Assembly (NCBI RefSeq): GCF_001485575.1
Contig: NZ_BCNB01000009.1
Span: 52,843-116,842 of the forward strand
DNA from: Haloarcula sp. CBA1127
GTDB taxonomy: Archaea; Halobacteriota; Halobacteria; Halobacteriales; Haloarculaceae
Reading direction: 5' to 3'
DNA length: 64,000 nt
Part shown: piece by piece, positions 24,993 through 33,155 of the stretch
Numbering within the stretch: the stretch's first letter is position 1
How the letters are laid out: every line of letters begins with the position of its first letter
Translations under genes and position numbers: made by a program
Notes under the pieces: generated by a model
Database searches by the model: none
The model's input: only the letters and a program-made list of their open reading frames with translations
Told to the model about the DNA's origin: nothing

Positions 24993-25271
24993 ATGACCGA
25001 AGCAATCAGACCACAAAACGATACCGCACAGGACCGTCAGGAGCGTAGACTATCGACAGCCAAGTGCCTCTTATCAAACGCCGACACTGACGCCGCCGTC
25101 ATCGAGTACTGCCAGAGCGTCCTCGATCCGCCGGGCTACGAGCGCAGCTACACCCAAGCACGCCTCGACGCCTGCGCAGCCCGACTTGCACTGGCCCAGA
25201 CAGACACCACAACCAGACGAACACGCGAAGCCAGACAGGTGCTCCTCGCCGTCAGCGGAGGCCCACAATGA
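24993..25271 (+). CDS. Small helical hypothetical protein
   Basis: This 92-residue protein begins MTEAIRPQNDTAQ and is helical, with three cysteines and a repeating Ala/Arg/Leu pattern (ARLDACAARLALAQ). It is not recognised. It precedes a 44-residue frame whose ATG overlaps its stop (ATGA), and then the coiled-coil plasmid gene. Confidence 0.58.
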   Translation: MTEAIRPQNDTAQDRQERRLSTAKCLLSNADTDAAVIEYCQSVLDPPGYERSYTQARLDACAARLALAQTDTTTRRTREARQVLLAVSGGPQ

Positions 25272-25402
25272 GTACGCACCGATCAAACTGCCCGGCCTAC
25301 CTCCACGGCCATCCGCATCTGGCCGCCCAGCCACTCGAAGCCCCCACAGTGTCGCCCACAACTGTACCACTGCCACCAGCGGGGGTGTCCCGCGACCGGT
25401 GA
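25268..25402 (+). CDS. 44-aa peptide overlapping the preceding stop
   Basis: Starting at ATG 25268 (ATGA overlap), this encodes a His/Pro-rich peptide beginning MSTHRSNCPAYLHGHPH. Translational coupling is the only support; there is no recognisable fold. Confidence 0.38.
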   Translation: MSTHRSNCPAYLHGHPHLAAQPLEAPTVSPTTVPLPPAGVSRDR

Positions 25403-25546
25403 ACCCAGTGTCACGCCGGTCCGGGCGACGGCAGCATACACGCACTGCTAGTCGGCGGCGTGTTGCCACGACGCAAATCCACTAGACGGAGCGGGGTCGC
25501 CACGAGCCAACCGCTCGTCTAGAGAGCGCCAGCTACGTCACCGGTA

Positions 25547-25592
25547 GCCCGTGCTGTGGTCAGCACTGCTCGGTTCGATTCCGAGCACGGGC
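25547..25592 (+). ncRNA. tRNA-like fold lacking an anticodon arm
   Basis: gcccgtg (25547-25553) pairs with cacgggc (25586-25592) as a 7-bp acceptor-like stem. Inside it ctcgg-ttcgatt-ccgag (25569-25585) is a textbook 5-bp T-arm with a 7-base TTCGATT loop, and gctg-tggt-cagc gives a mini D-arm-like hairpin. The anticodon arm and variable region are absent. It lies 12 bases before the coiled-coil plasmid gene. It could be a tRNA-derived attachment site, a deleted tRNA, or a structured leader. Confidence 0.5.
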
Positions 25593-25604
25593 CCTGTGGT
25601 CACA

Positions 25605-26477
25605 ATGCCACGACAAACAAACTCCAGCGACGACGACACAGCCACCAACCAAGCCCTCGCCGACCACCTCGACATGGATATCGAACAGGCTGAGATGGAT
25701 ACCGACGAACTCCAAGCGCTCGTCAGCGATCTCGACGGCGACGTGTCACCCCTCGTTTCGAGTGTTCTTGAGACGCTGGTCGCGACTATCGATGACCTCC
25801 ACGAACGCGTCACCGAACTAGAGGCCAACCTCGAACGGACCCACGAGGTTGCCACCACTGCCGTCGGTGACGCCGCCACGAACGACCAGCGCCTTGACGA
25901 CCTCGAAGCACAGCAGGAAACCACCCGCGAGGTTGCCAAGAGTGCTATCGCCAAAGCCCAGCAACTCGAAGCCGACGCCGACCAGCAGGAAGACGCCGAG
26001 CAGCTCCCCGAAGGAATCGAACCCAGCAGTTCACCGCTGGATTTCTTCGCGAACTGCCGCCAATCGAAAGTCAAGACCATGTTCGTCGAGCGCTCGAACC
26101 GCCAGAACACCTATCGCGCGATCAGCATCGCCAAGCGCTGGCCAGAGTTTGCCACGAAGCGAACCGACGGCAGCGGCGTCTTCATGACAAAAAGCGATAT
26201 ACAGACTGCCCTCACCGCCGAACTCGGGAAGGAACCACATCGCCAGACGATCAAGCGTGTCTGGGAGACACTGGTCGACATCGGCGGCGACGACGTCGTC
26301 GAGAAAACCCGGCAGGTCGGCCGAGCCCAGACACAAACCGAGATCCTCGCGATGGATATAGAGACAGCTGAGGGGTTACTCGAAAAACGCTACGTCGGTC
26401 TCGATCTGCTGGAGAACAGCGACCACAAAGCCGCCACAGGTGGCGTCACACCCGTTGTGGTGGAGTCCACGCCCTGA
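25605..26477 (+). CDS. Coiled-coil plasmid protein with C-terminal winged-helix-like domain
   Basis: From ATG 25605 the protein has 290 residues. Residues ~40-135 form a strongly heptad-patterned, acidic coiled coil (DDLHERVTELEANLERTHEVA, RLDDLEAQQETTREVAKSAI). The C-terminal half (FFANCRQSKVKTMFVERSNR..., then a winged-helix-like KSDIQTALTAELGKEPHRQTIKRVWETL) probably binds DNA. Oligomerising coiled coil plus DNA-binding head fits a replication, partition or regulatory protein of a haloarchaeal replicon, but I do not recognise the family by name. Its 3' end holds one arm of a 19-bp inverted repeat. Confidence 0.62.
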   Translation: MPRQTNSSDDDTATNQALADHLDMDIEQAEMDTDELQALVSDLDGDVSPLVSSVLETLVATIDDLHERVTELEANLERTHEVATTAVGDAATNDQRLDDLEAQQETTREVAKSAIAKAQQLEADADQQEDAEQLPEGIEPSSSPLDFFANCRQSKVKTMFVERSNRQNTYRAISIAKRWPEFATKRTDGSGVFMTKSDIQTALTAELGKEPHRQTIKRVWETLVDIGGDDVVEKTRQVGRAQTQTEILAMDIETAEGLLEKRYVGLDLLENSDHKAATGGVTPVVVESTP

Positions 26478-26683
26478 CCCTGTGACACACGCCGGATAGG
26501 ATCGGAACCGACACTGAACCAACGCTACTGGACGCGGTGGTACGTGCCCTGCCGCCGTCGACGCCGCTGTTTGCTAGCTGCAGCAACCGGGAGCGACCCC
26601 CTGTTGTCAGGAGTGTAGTGAGTACTCGTAACACGAACGAAGCGACCACAGCAATTCCAGTGGTCACAACGGGTGTGACGCCA
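26441..26683. repeat. Perfect 19-bp inverted repeat across the gene's 3' end
   Basis: tggcgtcacacccgttgtg (26441-26459) inside the coiled-coil gene's last codons is exactly complementary to 26665-26683, which is 205 bases away. It could form a long-range hairpin or mark a duplicated and inverted fragment of the gene end. Confidence 0.6.
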
Positions 26684-26827
26684 AGACCAGTCACAAGAAC
26701 TTCCTGTAGCTCGTATCCCCGATTTGGGTTAGCGGCGGTGTCCGGTTTTCCGCATATATAGAGATGTCGGATATTCGCTGCGCTAACCAAAATATATCAC
26801 AGGTGTTTTTGCCTTAGCCCGAATACG
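26478..26827. other. Intergenic region before the Fic gene
   Basis: This region holds the right arm of the 19-bp inverted repeat, an 8-bp ggttagcg/cgctaacc pair (26727-26734, 26781-26788) and a TATA-like aaaatatat at 26789-26797, about 31 bases before the Fic ATG, so the Fic transcript is probably leaderless or nearly so. Confidence 0.5.
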
Positions 26828-27991
26828 ATGACCGCAAGCAAAATGGCGGGCAACAGTCTTCCCGATGAAGCGCCTGGCGAGTATGTTCCCTTCGGACGCC
26901 GGCCATACTATCTTCCAGATCCACTGCCACCGGCACATGCCCTCGAATTCGACGCCGACTTCCAGCAGTTGCTGCAGGACGCCATCTATCAGCTCGGACG
27001 GCTGGAAGGGATCGGCGACGAGACGGAAGCCAATCCGTTGCTATACACGACAATGGTCCGTCGCGAAGCCGTCGAATCGGTCGTGCTTGAGGGTGCAGAT
27101 ATCGATATCGAGGACGTATTCCGGTCCCAGGAACTTGCCGATAGCGGTACCACTCGGAAGGATGTCCAAGAAGCACTCAATTACGAGCGGACGATCACTA
27201 AAGGTGCGACTCGGCTCTCCAAGGGCGACCAGATCACACTTGGACTGTTACAGAACCTGCACGAGTTGCTGATGGCGGACGTGCGTGGTCACTGTGAATA
27301 CCCTGGGGAGTTCCGTGCGAAGCCGATCAATCTCCCGGCAGCCTCGTCGTTCCAGGAACCATTCGTCCCGCCAGCACCGGACCGGATTCCGGAGCTGATG
27401 ACGAATCTAATCGAGTACTGCAACACGACCAGCGAGTACCACGACCTTGTCCAGCTTGGGCTCGTCCACTATCAGTTCGAGACGATTCACCCCTTCGAGG
27501 ATGGGAACGGCCGCTTGGGACGTATTCTCATCACGTTACAGCTGATTCAGAACGGCTACCTCACACAACCGTATCTGTATCCGAGCGCGTATTTCAACCG
27601 CAACAAGATCGAGTATGCTGACCGGATGCGAACAGTCAGCGAAACGGGTGCCTGGGAGCCTTGGCTAGAGTTCTTCGTCGAGGGGATTCGCTCACAAGCT
27701 GCCGAGGCAGTCACACGAACGAACAATCTTCGGAATCTCCGTCGAGAGTACGAGCGAACCTATGGACACGAGAAAACAGCTGCCGACCGGTTAGCGATGC
27801 GCCTGTTCAAGCAGCCATACCTGACCACGAACGACGTCGCTGAGCTACTGGATGTGACCGCACAGACAGCACGGAACGCAATTCAAGAACTTGAAGCACA
27901 GGATGTCCTGACCGAAACAACGGGGAAAGAGCGGTATCAGGAGTTCAAGGCTGTCGATATCTTCGACATTCTCGACCAGCCCCTAGAGTGA
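26828..27991 (+). CDS. Fic-domain AMP-transferase-like protein with C-terminal winged helix
   Basis: This 387-residue protein has the canonical Fic motif HPFEDGNGRLGR (residues ~221-232). An N-terminal inhibitory helix carries ESVVLEGADI (S84...E88-G89), the S-x3-E-G motif that blocks ATP in self-inhibited Fic enzymes. The C-terminus (~325-385) is a winged HTH (QPYLTTNDVAELLDVTAQTA). Fic enzymes transfer AMP or related groups to protein side chains; a self-inhibited form with DNA-binding tail is common in prokaryotes and may couple modification to regulation. It stands alone behind its own TATA box. Its 3' end overlaps, on the other strand, a truncated gene with a leader element. Confidence 0.9.
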   Translation: MTASKMAGNSLPDEAPGEYVPFGRRPYYLPDPLPPAHALEFDADFQQLLQDAIYQLGRLEGIGDETEANPLLYTTMVRREAVESVVLEGADIDIEDVFRSQELADSGTTRKDVQEALNYERTITKGATRLSKGDQITLGLLQNLHELLMADVRGHCEYPGEFRAKPINLPAASSFQEPFVPPAPDRIPELMTNLIEYCNTTSEYHDLVQLGLVHYQFETIHPFEDGNGRLGRILITLQLIQNGYLTQPYLYPSAYFNRNKIEYADRMRTVSETGAWEPWLEFFVEGIRSQAAEAVTRTNNLRNLRREYERTYGHEKTAADRLAMRLFKQPYLTTNDVAELLDVTAQTARNAIQELEAQDVLTETTGKERYQEFKAVDIFDILDQPLE

Positions 27992-28043
27992 GAGCGGGGC
28001 CAAAACGAACTAGCTTGGTCTGTACTGTGTGCTTTTCCGACAT
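27945..28043 (-). pseudogene. Truncated gene start behind a leader element, running into the Fic 3' end
   Basis: The recurrent leader at 28044-28102 is followed by ATG and MSEKHTVQTKLVRFGP, but after ~20 codons the frame overlaps the antisense of the Fic gene and stops at 27945. This looks like a gene cut off by insertion or deletion, leaving promoter/leader and start behind. Confidence 0.45.
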
Positions 28044-28102
28044 AGCTGGTAGTCAAGACGCTCTCTCTGGAACGCCTCTCACCCGGCGGAGGCTCACAAA
28101 AT
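28044..28102 (-). promoter_or_regulatory. Recurrent structured leader element, long class (copy 2)
   Basis: Minus strand: TATTTTGTGA, hairpin 1 GCCTC/GAGGC with a CGCCGGGTGA loop, then hairpin 2 CGTTC/GAGCG, then ATG 28043. Confidence 0.6.
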
Positions 28103-28127
28103 ACGGGCGAGTTCCCTTGCTGTCAGA

Positions 28128-28373
28128 CTAGGATTGCTCTAGTGGCTCGACCCACTCGGGAGCGCAATCATGGATCCCGCCGTAGATCGAGCGGTCGGGA
28201 TACTGGTCGTCGTCAGCCTCAACAGAGACGATCACGTTGCCGCCGGAACACGAAATTTCTGTAACGGTTCCGACGACTACATCGAGTGGGCCGTCTCCCT
28301 CGGTCCAGTCGGCTCGGACGCGACCGCCGCGGTCGAAGTCATACTCCTCGAAGGAAGGTGCTGTCGTACTCAT
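28128..28373 (-). CDS. Small acidic hypothetical protein with leader element
   Basis: This 81-residue acidic protein (MSTTAPSFEEYDFDRGG...) looks like a small beta-barrel: RVRADWTEGDGPLDVVVGTV, NVIVSVEADDD. It is not recognised. A leader element directly precedes its ATG, and another lies just beyond its stop in front of the truncated frame, so this is a gene-leader-gene arrangement like the 56-63 kb block. Confidence 0.6.
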   Translation of the reverse strand: MSTTAPSFEEYDFDRGGRVRADWTEGDGPLDVVVGTVTEISCSGGNVIVSVEADDDQYPDRSIYGGIHDCAPEWVEPLEQS

Positions 28374-28404
28374 GCTCTCCTCCGGCTTCGAGGGAGACAC
28401 AAAA
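28374..28404 (-). promoter_or_regulatory. Recurrent structured leader element, short class (copy 3)
   Basis: Minus strand ATTTTGTG, stem TCTCC/GGAGA with a 12-base loop, then ATG two bases later. Confidence 0.55.
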
Positions 28405-28458
28405 TGGCTCGGATGCCAGCCAGAGTGCTGATACTGCTTGCCGAGAGAAGAAGAACTG

Positions 28459-28656
28459 ATGACCGAATTGCGGGTCCGGAAACCCGATGGCTGGACGACC
28501 GTCTCGTTTCCCGACGAAATCGGTACAATCTCGGTTGTCGGAGGGAAGGTCGACGGCCAGCTGTGCCTGACACTCACCGGCGAACGGGAGGACGGTCCCC
28601 GTCTCGTCGAACCCGGTATTCTTGATGTCGCCCCAAGAGACCGGTTCCGTCGCTGA
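28459..28656 (+). CDS. Small beta-rich hypothetical protein
   Basis: This 65-residue protein (MTELRVRKPDGWTTVSFPDE...) has alternating strands and an acidic/basic mix. It is divergent from the preceding gene, and the start at ATG 28459 avoids an upstream EEEL extension. It is not recognised. Confidence 0.52.
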   Translation: MTELRVRKPDGWTTVSFPDEIGTISVVGGKVDGQLCLTLTGEREDGPRLVEPGILDVAPRDRFRR

Positions 28657-29028
28657 TTCCCGTCATCCGTGGGACAGCGTCCTCTAGAGGTATCGTTCCG
28701 TCACCGTATGGTCAAGTCATCAAACCTGCCATCCCTGCGGACCGTCACCCGTCTTCCGCGGGCGTCGGCGTGACGACAAAGGGGTCAACCCTCAAAGCGG
28801 TCGTGTCCGGATTGAGCTCTAGATCAGTTCATAATTAACACTGAGGAGCGCTCTCCAAGATGAGCGCTCCGAGAACGTGATTTATGCCCCTCGATTGAGC
28901 TACCTATCTCGGCACGATCTAGTGATTCTCAACAGAGCCCGATAAATCAGTTCCATACCTACGCCGTCCCCGACTCATGGAGTGAATCCAGGGGAATATT
29001 CATACGGGTTGAGTCTACTGGTTGACGT
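28657..29028. other. Intergenic stretch with a strong hairpin
   Basis: No gene is seen. ggagcgctc (28845-28853) and gagcgctcc (28862-28870) form a perfect 9-bp hairpin with an 8-base loop, a possible terminator or operator. AT-rich DNA near 28990 may be the promoter of the next gene. Confidence 0.45.
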
Positions 29029-30042
29029 GTGTATCAGTTTACTCCTGACGAAATAGATAGAGATCGCGCCCATCACCAAGCGGTGAAGCAGGGCGCAGAT
29101 AATGTTGATGTGAAGCGTATCGGAAATCTTGGGGAAATCGCGTTTGAGCAGTTCTGTCGAGAGTACCTCCCAGCGGAGATGTGGGAATGGGAGAACGAGG
29201 ATGCGATTCGACGGTGTAACCCAGAGAGCTACTCTGGTCACGATTTCGAGGTTTTTGGCTATAATATCGACGTTAAGACCTCTCGGGACGTTTCGTCATT
29301 CCTGCCTGAGACGCTTGTTGAGAAAGATTCTGAAGATGATATCATTGTGATGGCCTGGCATCGAGACAACGAGGATAGTTTGATTCTGCTCGGCTGGGAG
29401 CACGTCGAAACGCTTGAATCGAAGGTCGAGACAGAGGAACAGTTCTCTGGTAACTCGCCTGAGAAACTCGAACACTTGGCAACTCGACCAATGAACGATC
29501 TCCAGGACCTCGGGCCGAACACCGCAAATATGAATCAAACTCCCGAGAATCCGTTCCAGCCGGGAGATCGCGTCCAGAAGTGCGACGACGAAGATGCATC
29601 AGTGGGTGTTGTAATTGAGGTTCTCCCCCCAGAAACGCAGGTCGAACTGTATGGACAAGAACTCGATGGAGAAGCTGTCAGGGTAGCATTCCCGAGTTCA
29701 CTTGATGAGGGGCCCGGTGACTGGAGAGATATTTCACCGGCCCTGCTCTCATCATACTGCGATGATCAGGATATTAGTCTCTATACGTACAAGCACGAGA
29801 ATCTGGAATTCGCCGAAAATCCGTTCACGGTCGGCGACTACGTCATCAAATCTTCACACGATGATCCCGATCTTGCGGTGGTAGTCGAGGTAGATGGGTA
29901 CGATGTTACTGTAGTCTATGAGGGCCCGAAGGGAGACGAGGTCATCCCAGCGAATCTGAGCGAGCACTGTGAAAAAGAAGGCCTATCCACATACCAGTAT
30001 CTGGAGGAAGAGTTAGAGTTTATCGACTTGAACAGTCTCTAA
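29029..30042 (+). CDS. PD-(D/E)XK-like nuclease with duplicated C-terminal beta domain
   Basis: From GTG 29029 the protein has 337 residues. The N-terminal ~150 residues carry a restriction-nuclease-like core: GNLGEIAFEQF (E36), GHDFEVFGYNIDVKTS (D72, D81-x-K83). The rest holds two tandem ~75-residue beta modules that align with each other: NPFQPGDRVQKCDD...GVVIEVL...LSSYCDDQDISLYTY and NPFTVGDYVIKSSH...AVVVEVD...LSEHCEKEGLSTYQY. Such SH3-like repeats may recognise DNA or modified bases. A role in restricting foreign DNA is a reasonable inference; no methylase is adjacent. Confidence 0.68.
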   Translation: MYQFTPDEIDRDRAHHQAVKQGADNVDVKRIGNLGEIAFEQFCREYLPAEMWEWENEDAIRRCNPESYSGHDFEVFGYNIDVKTSRDVSSFLPETLVEKDSEDDIIVMAWHRDNEDSLILLGWEHVETLESKVETEEQFSGNSPEKLEHLATRPMNDLQDLGPNTANMNQTPENPFQPGDRVQKCDDEDASVGVVIEVLPPETQVELYGQELDGEAVRVAFPSSLDEGPGDWRDISPALLSSYCDDQDISLYTYKHENLEFAENPFTVGDYVIKSSHDDPDLAVVVEVDGYDVTVVYEGPKGDEVIPANLSEHCEKEGLSTYQYLEEELEFIDLNSL

Positions 30043-30387
30043 GCAACAACAATACCTACCCTCTGAGGTTTTGACCGGACTTTTGCATTGGGACTGCCCC
30101 GTCGTATCGCTTGTGAGCGTGCGTTCACAAACTCGCTCGGCCACCCACGTAAGGAGGTTCCACTTGTATGAAGATAGCCTTCAGCGCGGAGCGTATTGTG
30201 TACTCACTTCGCGACTGTAGACTCGGCCATTGATATATCAGCCGCCTTCGTCAACAACGAATGCTCTTGGAATGTCACAGTTCTCGGTGAGAGGTGTCGG
30301 TGACTCATGCATTGAGGAAACGTAGTGCTCAGCACCTTCCTATACCTTGGAATTCGAGGCCAGCCGTACGTCGTCCGGGGCAATGGT
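30043..30387. other. Intergenic stretch, no gene seen
   Basis: A short hairpin ttgtga/tcacaa sits near 30110-30130. No other structure or credible frame is seen. Confidence 0.4.
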
Positions 30388-30744
30388 TCAGGCGCTTTTG
30401 AATTCCGCAAGTGAGTGATTCTGACTATCAGTATTCCACTTACCGATCTGGATCAATTCAAACCCATCGACAGAAGTCGCAAGTGCGTCAGCGACTTGTG
30501 TCCGAACCGCAGTAGAAAGGCTCTCTACAGGGATCGCAGTGAGCGTGTGCTGAGTGAGGGCGTAACTAGTGGCAAGGCTTGTTGGAGCAACGACCACGAC
30601 GTCCGACCCATCAGCGTTGTCGAGTGCAATTTGTGCATCTCGGTGCTGGAGCACTATCGCGTCCAATTCATCGACAGGAAAGAGACAGTCAGCGGCACCG
30701 TACTCAATACTCGCCCCCGCTGACTCGAAATGTCCTTTAAGCAT
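30388..30744 (-). CDS. Small hypothetical protein, divergent from CBS-HEPN
   Basis: This 118-residue protein from ATG 30744 (MLKGHFESAGASIEYG...) has an alpha/beta pattern with FPVDELDAIVLQHRDAQIAL and GSDVVVVAPTSLATSYAL. It resembles small unrecognised haloarchaeal proteins. It is divergent from the CBS-HEPN gene, and the shared AT-rich stretch 30743-30764 (atatatactatataatat) probably holds its TATA box. The divergent layout hints at a functional pair. Confidence 0.6.
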   Translation of the reverse strand: MLKGHFESAGASIEYGAADCLFPVDELDAIVLQHRDAQIALDNADGSDVVVVAPTSLATSYALTQHTLTAIPVESLSTAVRTQVADALATSVDGFELIQIGKWNTDSQNHSLAEFKSA

Positions 30745-30866
30745 ATATACTATATAATATATGCCCATAGTGCATTAAGCTTGGGGTAGATGAGGACCCA
30801 AGTCTGTCGCAGATGCACTGCATACATTCCGTTGAGTTAATTTATCCAGCAATTTCACCAGCGGAT

Positions 30867-31700
30867 ATGCCACGCGACCTCTATGACTGCACCGCGTCTG
30901 AACTTGCTACACACTCTATCGAACATCTCGACCGCGATACGTCACCAAGTGATGCCGCTGCGTGGCTCAATGAAAACGGATACGATGCGGCCCCGGTCTA
31001 CGCTGACGGCGATCCAGTCGGATTCGTACATAAGAATGACATCACGAACAGCGATAAGGGAGAGACTCTCAGCGACTCTCTCACCCCACTGACCATCGAT
31101 TATATGATCAGCGGCGACACCCCGTTTACAGACCTTCTTTCTGCCCTCATTGAGAAGCCCCTCTACTTCCTTGGCGGTCACAGCCACGTCACCGGTATCC
31201 TCACCCGAGCTGACCTCAATACCCCCCCAGCACGCATCTACCTCTTCGACCGTATCACATATCTTGAGCAACACCTGCGGGAACTCATCCTCGATAAGAA
31301 GCCAGACTGGAGAAATTCGCCAGTCACTACAGACGAACTCGAGGGTATTGATGACCGATATGAGGACGCACAAGCCGCTAACGTCGCTCTAAATGAGCTC
31401 CACTATGCCCAGTTTTCCACGCTCGAAACGATCGTTTCCAGCGTCAAGGCCTGCTGGCAAGTCTGCGGGTTCTCGACGAAAGGGAGCGCAGGATCACGCC
31501 TCCACGAAGTCACCCAGCTCCGCAATGACGTCGCCCATGCTAACCTTCTTGTAGAGAACACAGACAGTAACGAGTTCCTTAGCAGCGGTCGCACCACAGA
31601 AAACCTATACGACACTCTCGAAACAATCGAGCAAGTTCTGACAAGTCTCCAAGAGGCCGGGTACGCTCCAGAGACAGCGGAACCACAGAACCCCGAGTAA
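30867..31700 (+). CDS. CBS-domain protein with HEPN-like C-terminal domain
   Basis: From ATG 30867 the product has 277 residues (ATG 30813 would add 18). The N-terminal half has two CBS-like repeats (DAAAWLNENGYDAAPVYADGD...GFVHKNDI and PLTIDYMISGDTPFTDLLSAL...YFLGGHSHVTGILTRADL), which usually bind adenine nucleotides. The C-terminal half is helical with LRNDVAHANLL, where R219 and H224 give the R-x4-H motif of HEPN ribonucleases. A nucleotide-gated RNase is a plausible reading, in line with defence systems; the combination in one short protein is worth noting. Confidence 0.72.
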   Translation: MPRDLYDCTASELATHSIEHLDRDTSPSDAAAWLNENGYDAAPVYADGDPVGFVHKNDITNSDKGETLSDSLTPLTIDYMISGDTPFTDLLSALIEKPLYFLGGHSHVTGILTRADLNTPPARIYLFDRITYLEQHLRELILDKKPDWRNSPVTTDELEGIDDRYEDAQAANVALNELHYAQFSTLETIVSSVKACWQVCGFSTKGSAGSRLHEVTQLRNDVAHANLLVENTDSNEFLSSGRTTENLYDTLETIEQVLTSLQEAGYAPETAEPQNPE

Positions 31701-31766
31701 TACAGTACGGATCGTACTCTTCACCTAGTCAAGGCGGTAGTATTTCCCTCGAATCGGTGAGACAAC

Positions 31767-31868
31767 ATGGCTAGTGCGCACAAGGCTGACGAGCACTTGC
31801 TGGAGAATACAGTGCCCCGGACCGAAGACGGGACGAGTGTCGTTTTAGATCGACTACTGCCGGATTGA
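31767..31868 (+). CDS. 33-aa ORF (putative)
   Basis: MASAHKADEHLLENTV... is a short acidic peptide following the CBS-HEPN gene by 66 bases. There is no independent support beyond an open frame. Confidence 0.28.
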   Translation: MASAHKADEHLLENTVPRTEDGTSVVLDRLLPD

Positions 31869-31887
31869 CTGCGATTTCAACTGAGGA

Positions 31888-32907
31888 CTACCGCTCCCAC
31901 GGGAAGAAGCCATTCCGCTCGCGATAGGCACTGATCTGGTCCTGAAACTCTTGTTCCTGGAAGTCTGGCTCGTCGCCGTGGATGTCCTCGGGTGAGACGC
32001 CGTCGGGAAGATGCTCATAGCCCGTGACGTCCGCCGTGTCATCCTCCTGTTCGGGCTCGTGTCGGTGCTGCCCACACTCTCTGCAGGTCCAGATCATGCG
32101 GTCAAGGTGTGGGTGGCACTCGAAGCCATCGAGCCCGTGAGATTCGTGTCCCGTCACGGCGCCACACTGCCGACAGTGGAACCCGATACCGATTATCTCC
32201 GGTTCGGCTCTTGCCTGATGGCGCTTCACAACGCCGGGCACAAGCCAGTACGTGCCGTCGTCCTGTCGGAACTCATCCGTGAGCTGCTGGAACTCCGAGC
32301 GGTCGGTAACTGGTGACCCGTCCTCGAGATAGATCCGTGGCTGGACGTCGTCCCCATCCCCGTCCCAGTTGGTCTGTTCGTCGGCTGTCTCTAGAAGCGC
32401 CTGTCCGGGTTCCGCGTCGATCGTGGTTTCGGTCGGCAGGTCGGGCCAGCCCTTCGTGAGAGTGGCGGCTGGCTCGGTCCCGAACGCTGCTCGACACTTC
32501 ACCGTTCCATGGGAGGTGTCTTCGACGCTCGCGATGCTGTCGGAAACGGAGAAGGCCGCAGCGCCGAGGGCTCGTGCATGGAAGTCAGTATTCGCTTCAA
32601 CGAGCGCGAGCACCACCCGACCGAACGTCCACTCCCCAAGTGGGCTGCTATCCTGATCGTCGAACGAAGTCTCTGAGATGCCGGTTTGAGCGCAGAATGG
32701 ACACTGGCGTTCATCCCGTGGAATGGCCTGTCCACAGGTCCGACAGGTACGAGTCTCATCCTCTGTACGGTCGGGATAGCCGGTGGAGTCGAGGACTCGT
32801 TCCCGTCCGTTCCCCCTCGTTTCAGGGTCGGAACTCGCTGCGCCGAGGATATCAGCGGGATCGTACTCAGGATTTCGGTCAGTCACACGCTTGGTTGCGT
32901 TCGTCAT
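31888..32907 (-). CDS. Zinc-ribbon hypothetical protein with leader element
   Basis: This 339-residue acidic protein has three cysteine clusters: CRTCGQ...CPFC (~residues 55-72), CRQCG near 255, and CTCRECG-like CRECG near 285 with nearby His residues, suggesting several structural zinc sites. The middle is an alpha/beta domain (FGRVVLALVEANTDFHARAL). It is not recognised. Its ATG follows a divergent copy of the leader element that also contains a TTTAAATA TATA-like box. Confidence 0.65.
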   Translation of the reverse strand: MTNATKRVTDRNPEYDPADILGAASSDPETRGNGRERVLDSTGYPDRTEDETRTCRTCGQAIPRDERQCPFCAQTGISETSFDDQDSSPLGEWTFGRVVLALVEANTDFHARALGAAAFSVSDSIASVEDTSHGTVKCRAAFGTEPAATLTKGWPDLPTETTIDAEPGQALLETADEQTNWDGDGDDVQPRIYLEDGSPVTDRSEFQQLTDEFRQDDGTYWLVPGVVKRHQARAEPEIIGIGFHCRQCGAVTGHESHGLDGFECHPHLDRMIWTCRECGQHRHEPEQEDDTADVTGYEHLPDGVSPEDIHGDEPDFQEQEFQDQISAYRERNGFFPWER

Positions 32908-32942
32908 CGTATTTAAACCTCGGCCCCGGGGGAAGCACAAAC
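32908..32942 (-). promoter_or_regulatory. Recurrent leader element, atypical (copy 4)
   Basis: Minus strand GGTTTGTGC, a C-run followed by GGGGCCGAGG, then TTTAAATACG and ATG. The stem is poorly formed, and the TATA-like box is unique to this copy. Confidence 0.4.
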
Positions 32943-33155
32943 CGACAGAGAGCGAGAGTCTTGCCTGATCCAGTGAAACAGCTGTCGACCTGATGATGTT
33001 GTCACTGGTTGCCGTGCAAGATGTAGAGGGTGAAGTCAGCAGTCGGTGATTGATATTTTCACACCGGTTCGGATGAATCAGCCAATCAGTAGAACTGCGA
33101 ATTTAGCACGTCACCCACTGGCTATTTACTCTTCTAACCCAACCTTCCGAACACG

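Noticed and set aside
25547..25592. Complete tRNA gene
   Set aside because: There is no anticodon arm, and only 15 bases separate the acceptor strand from the T-arm.
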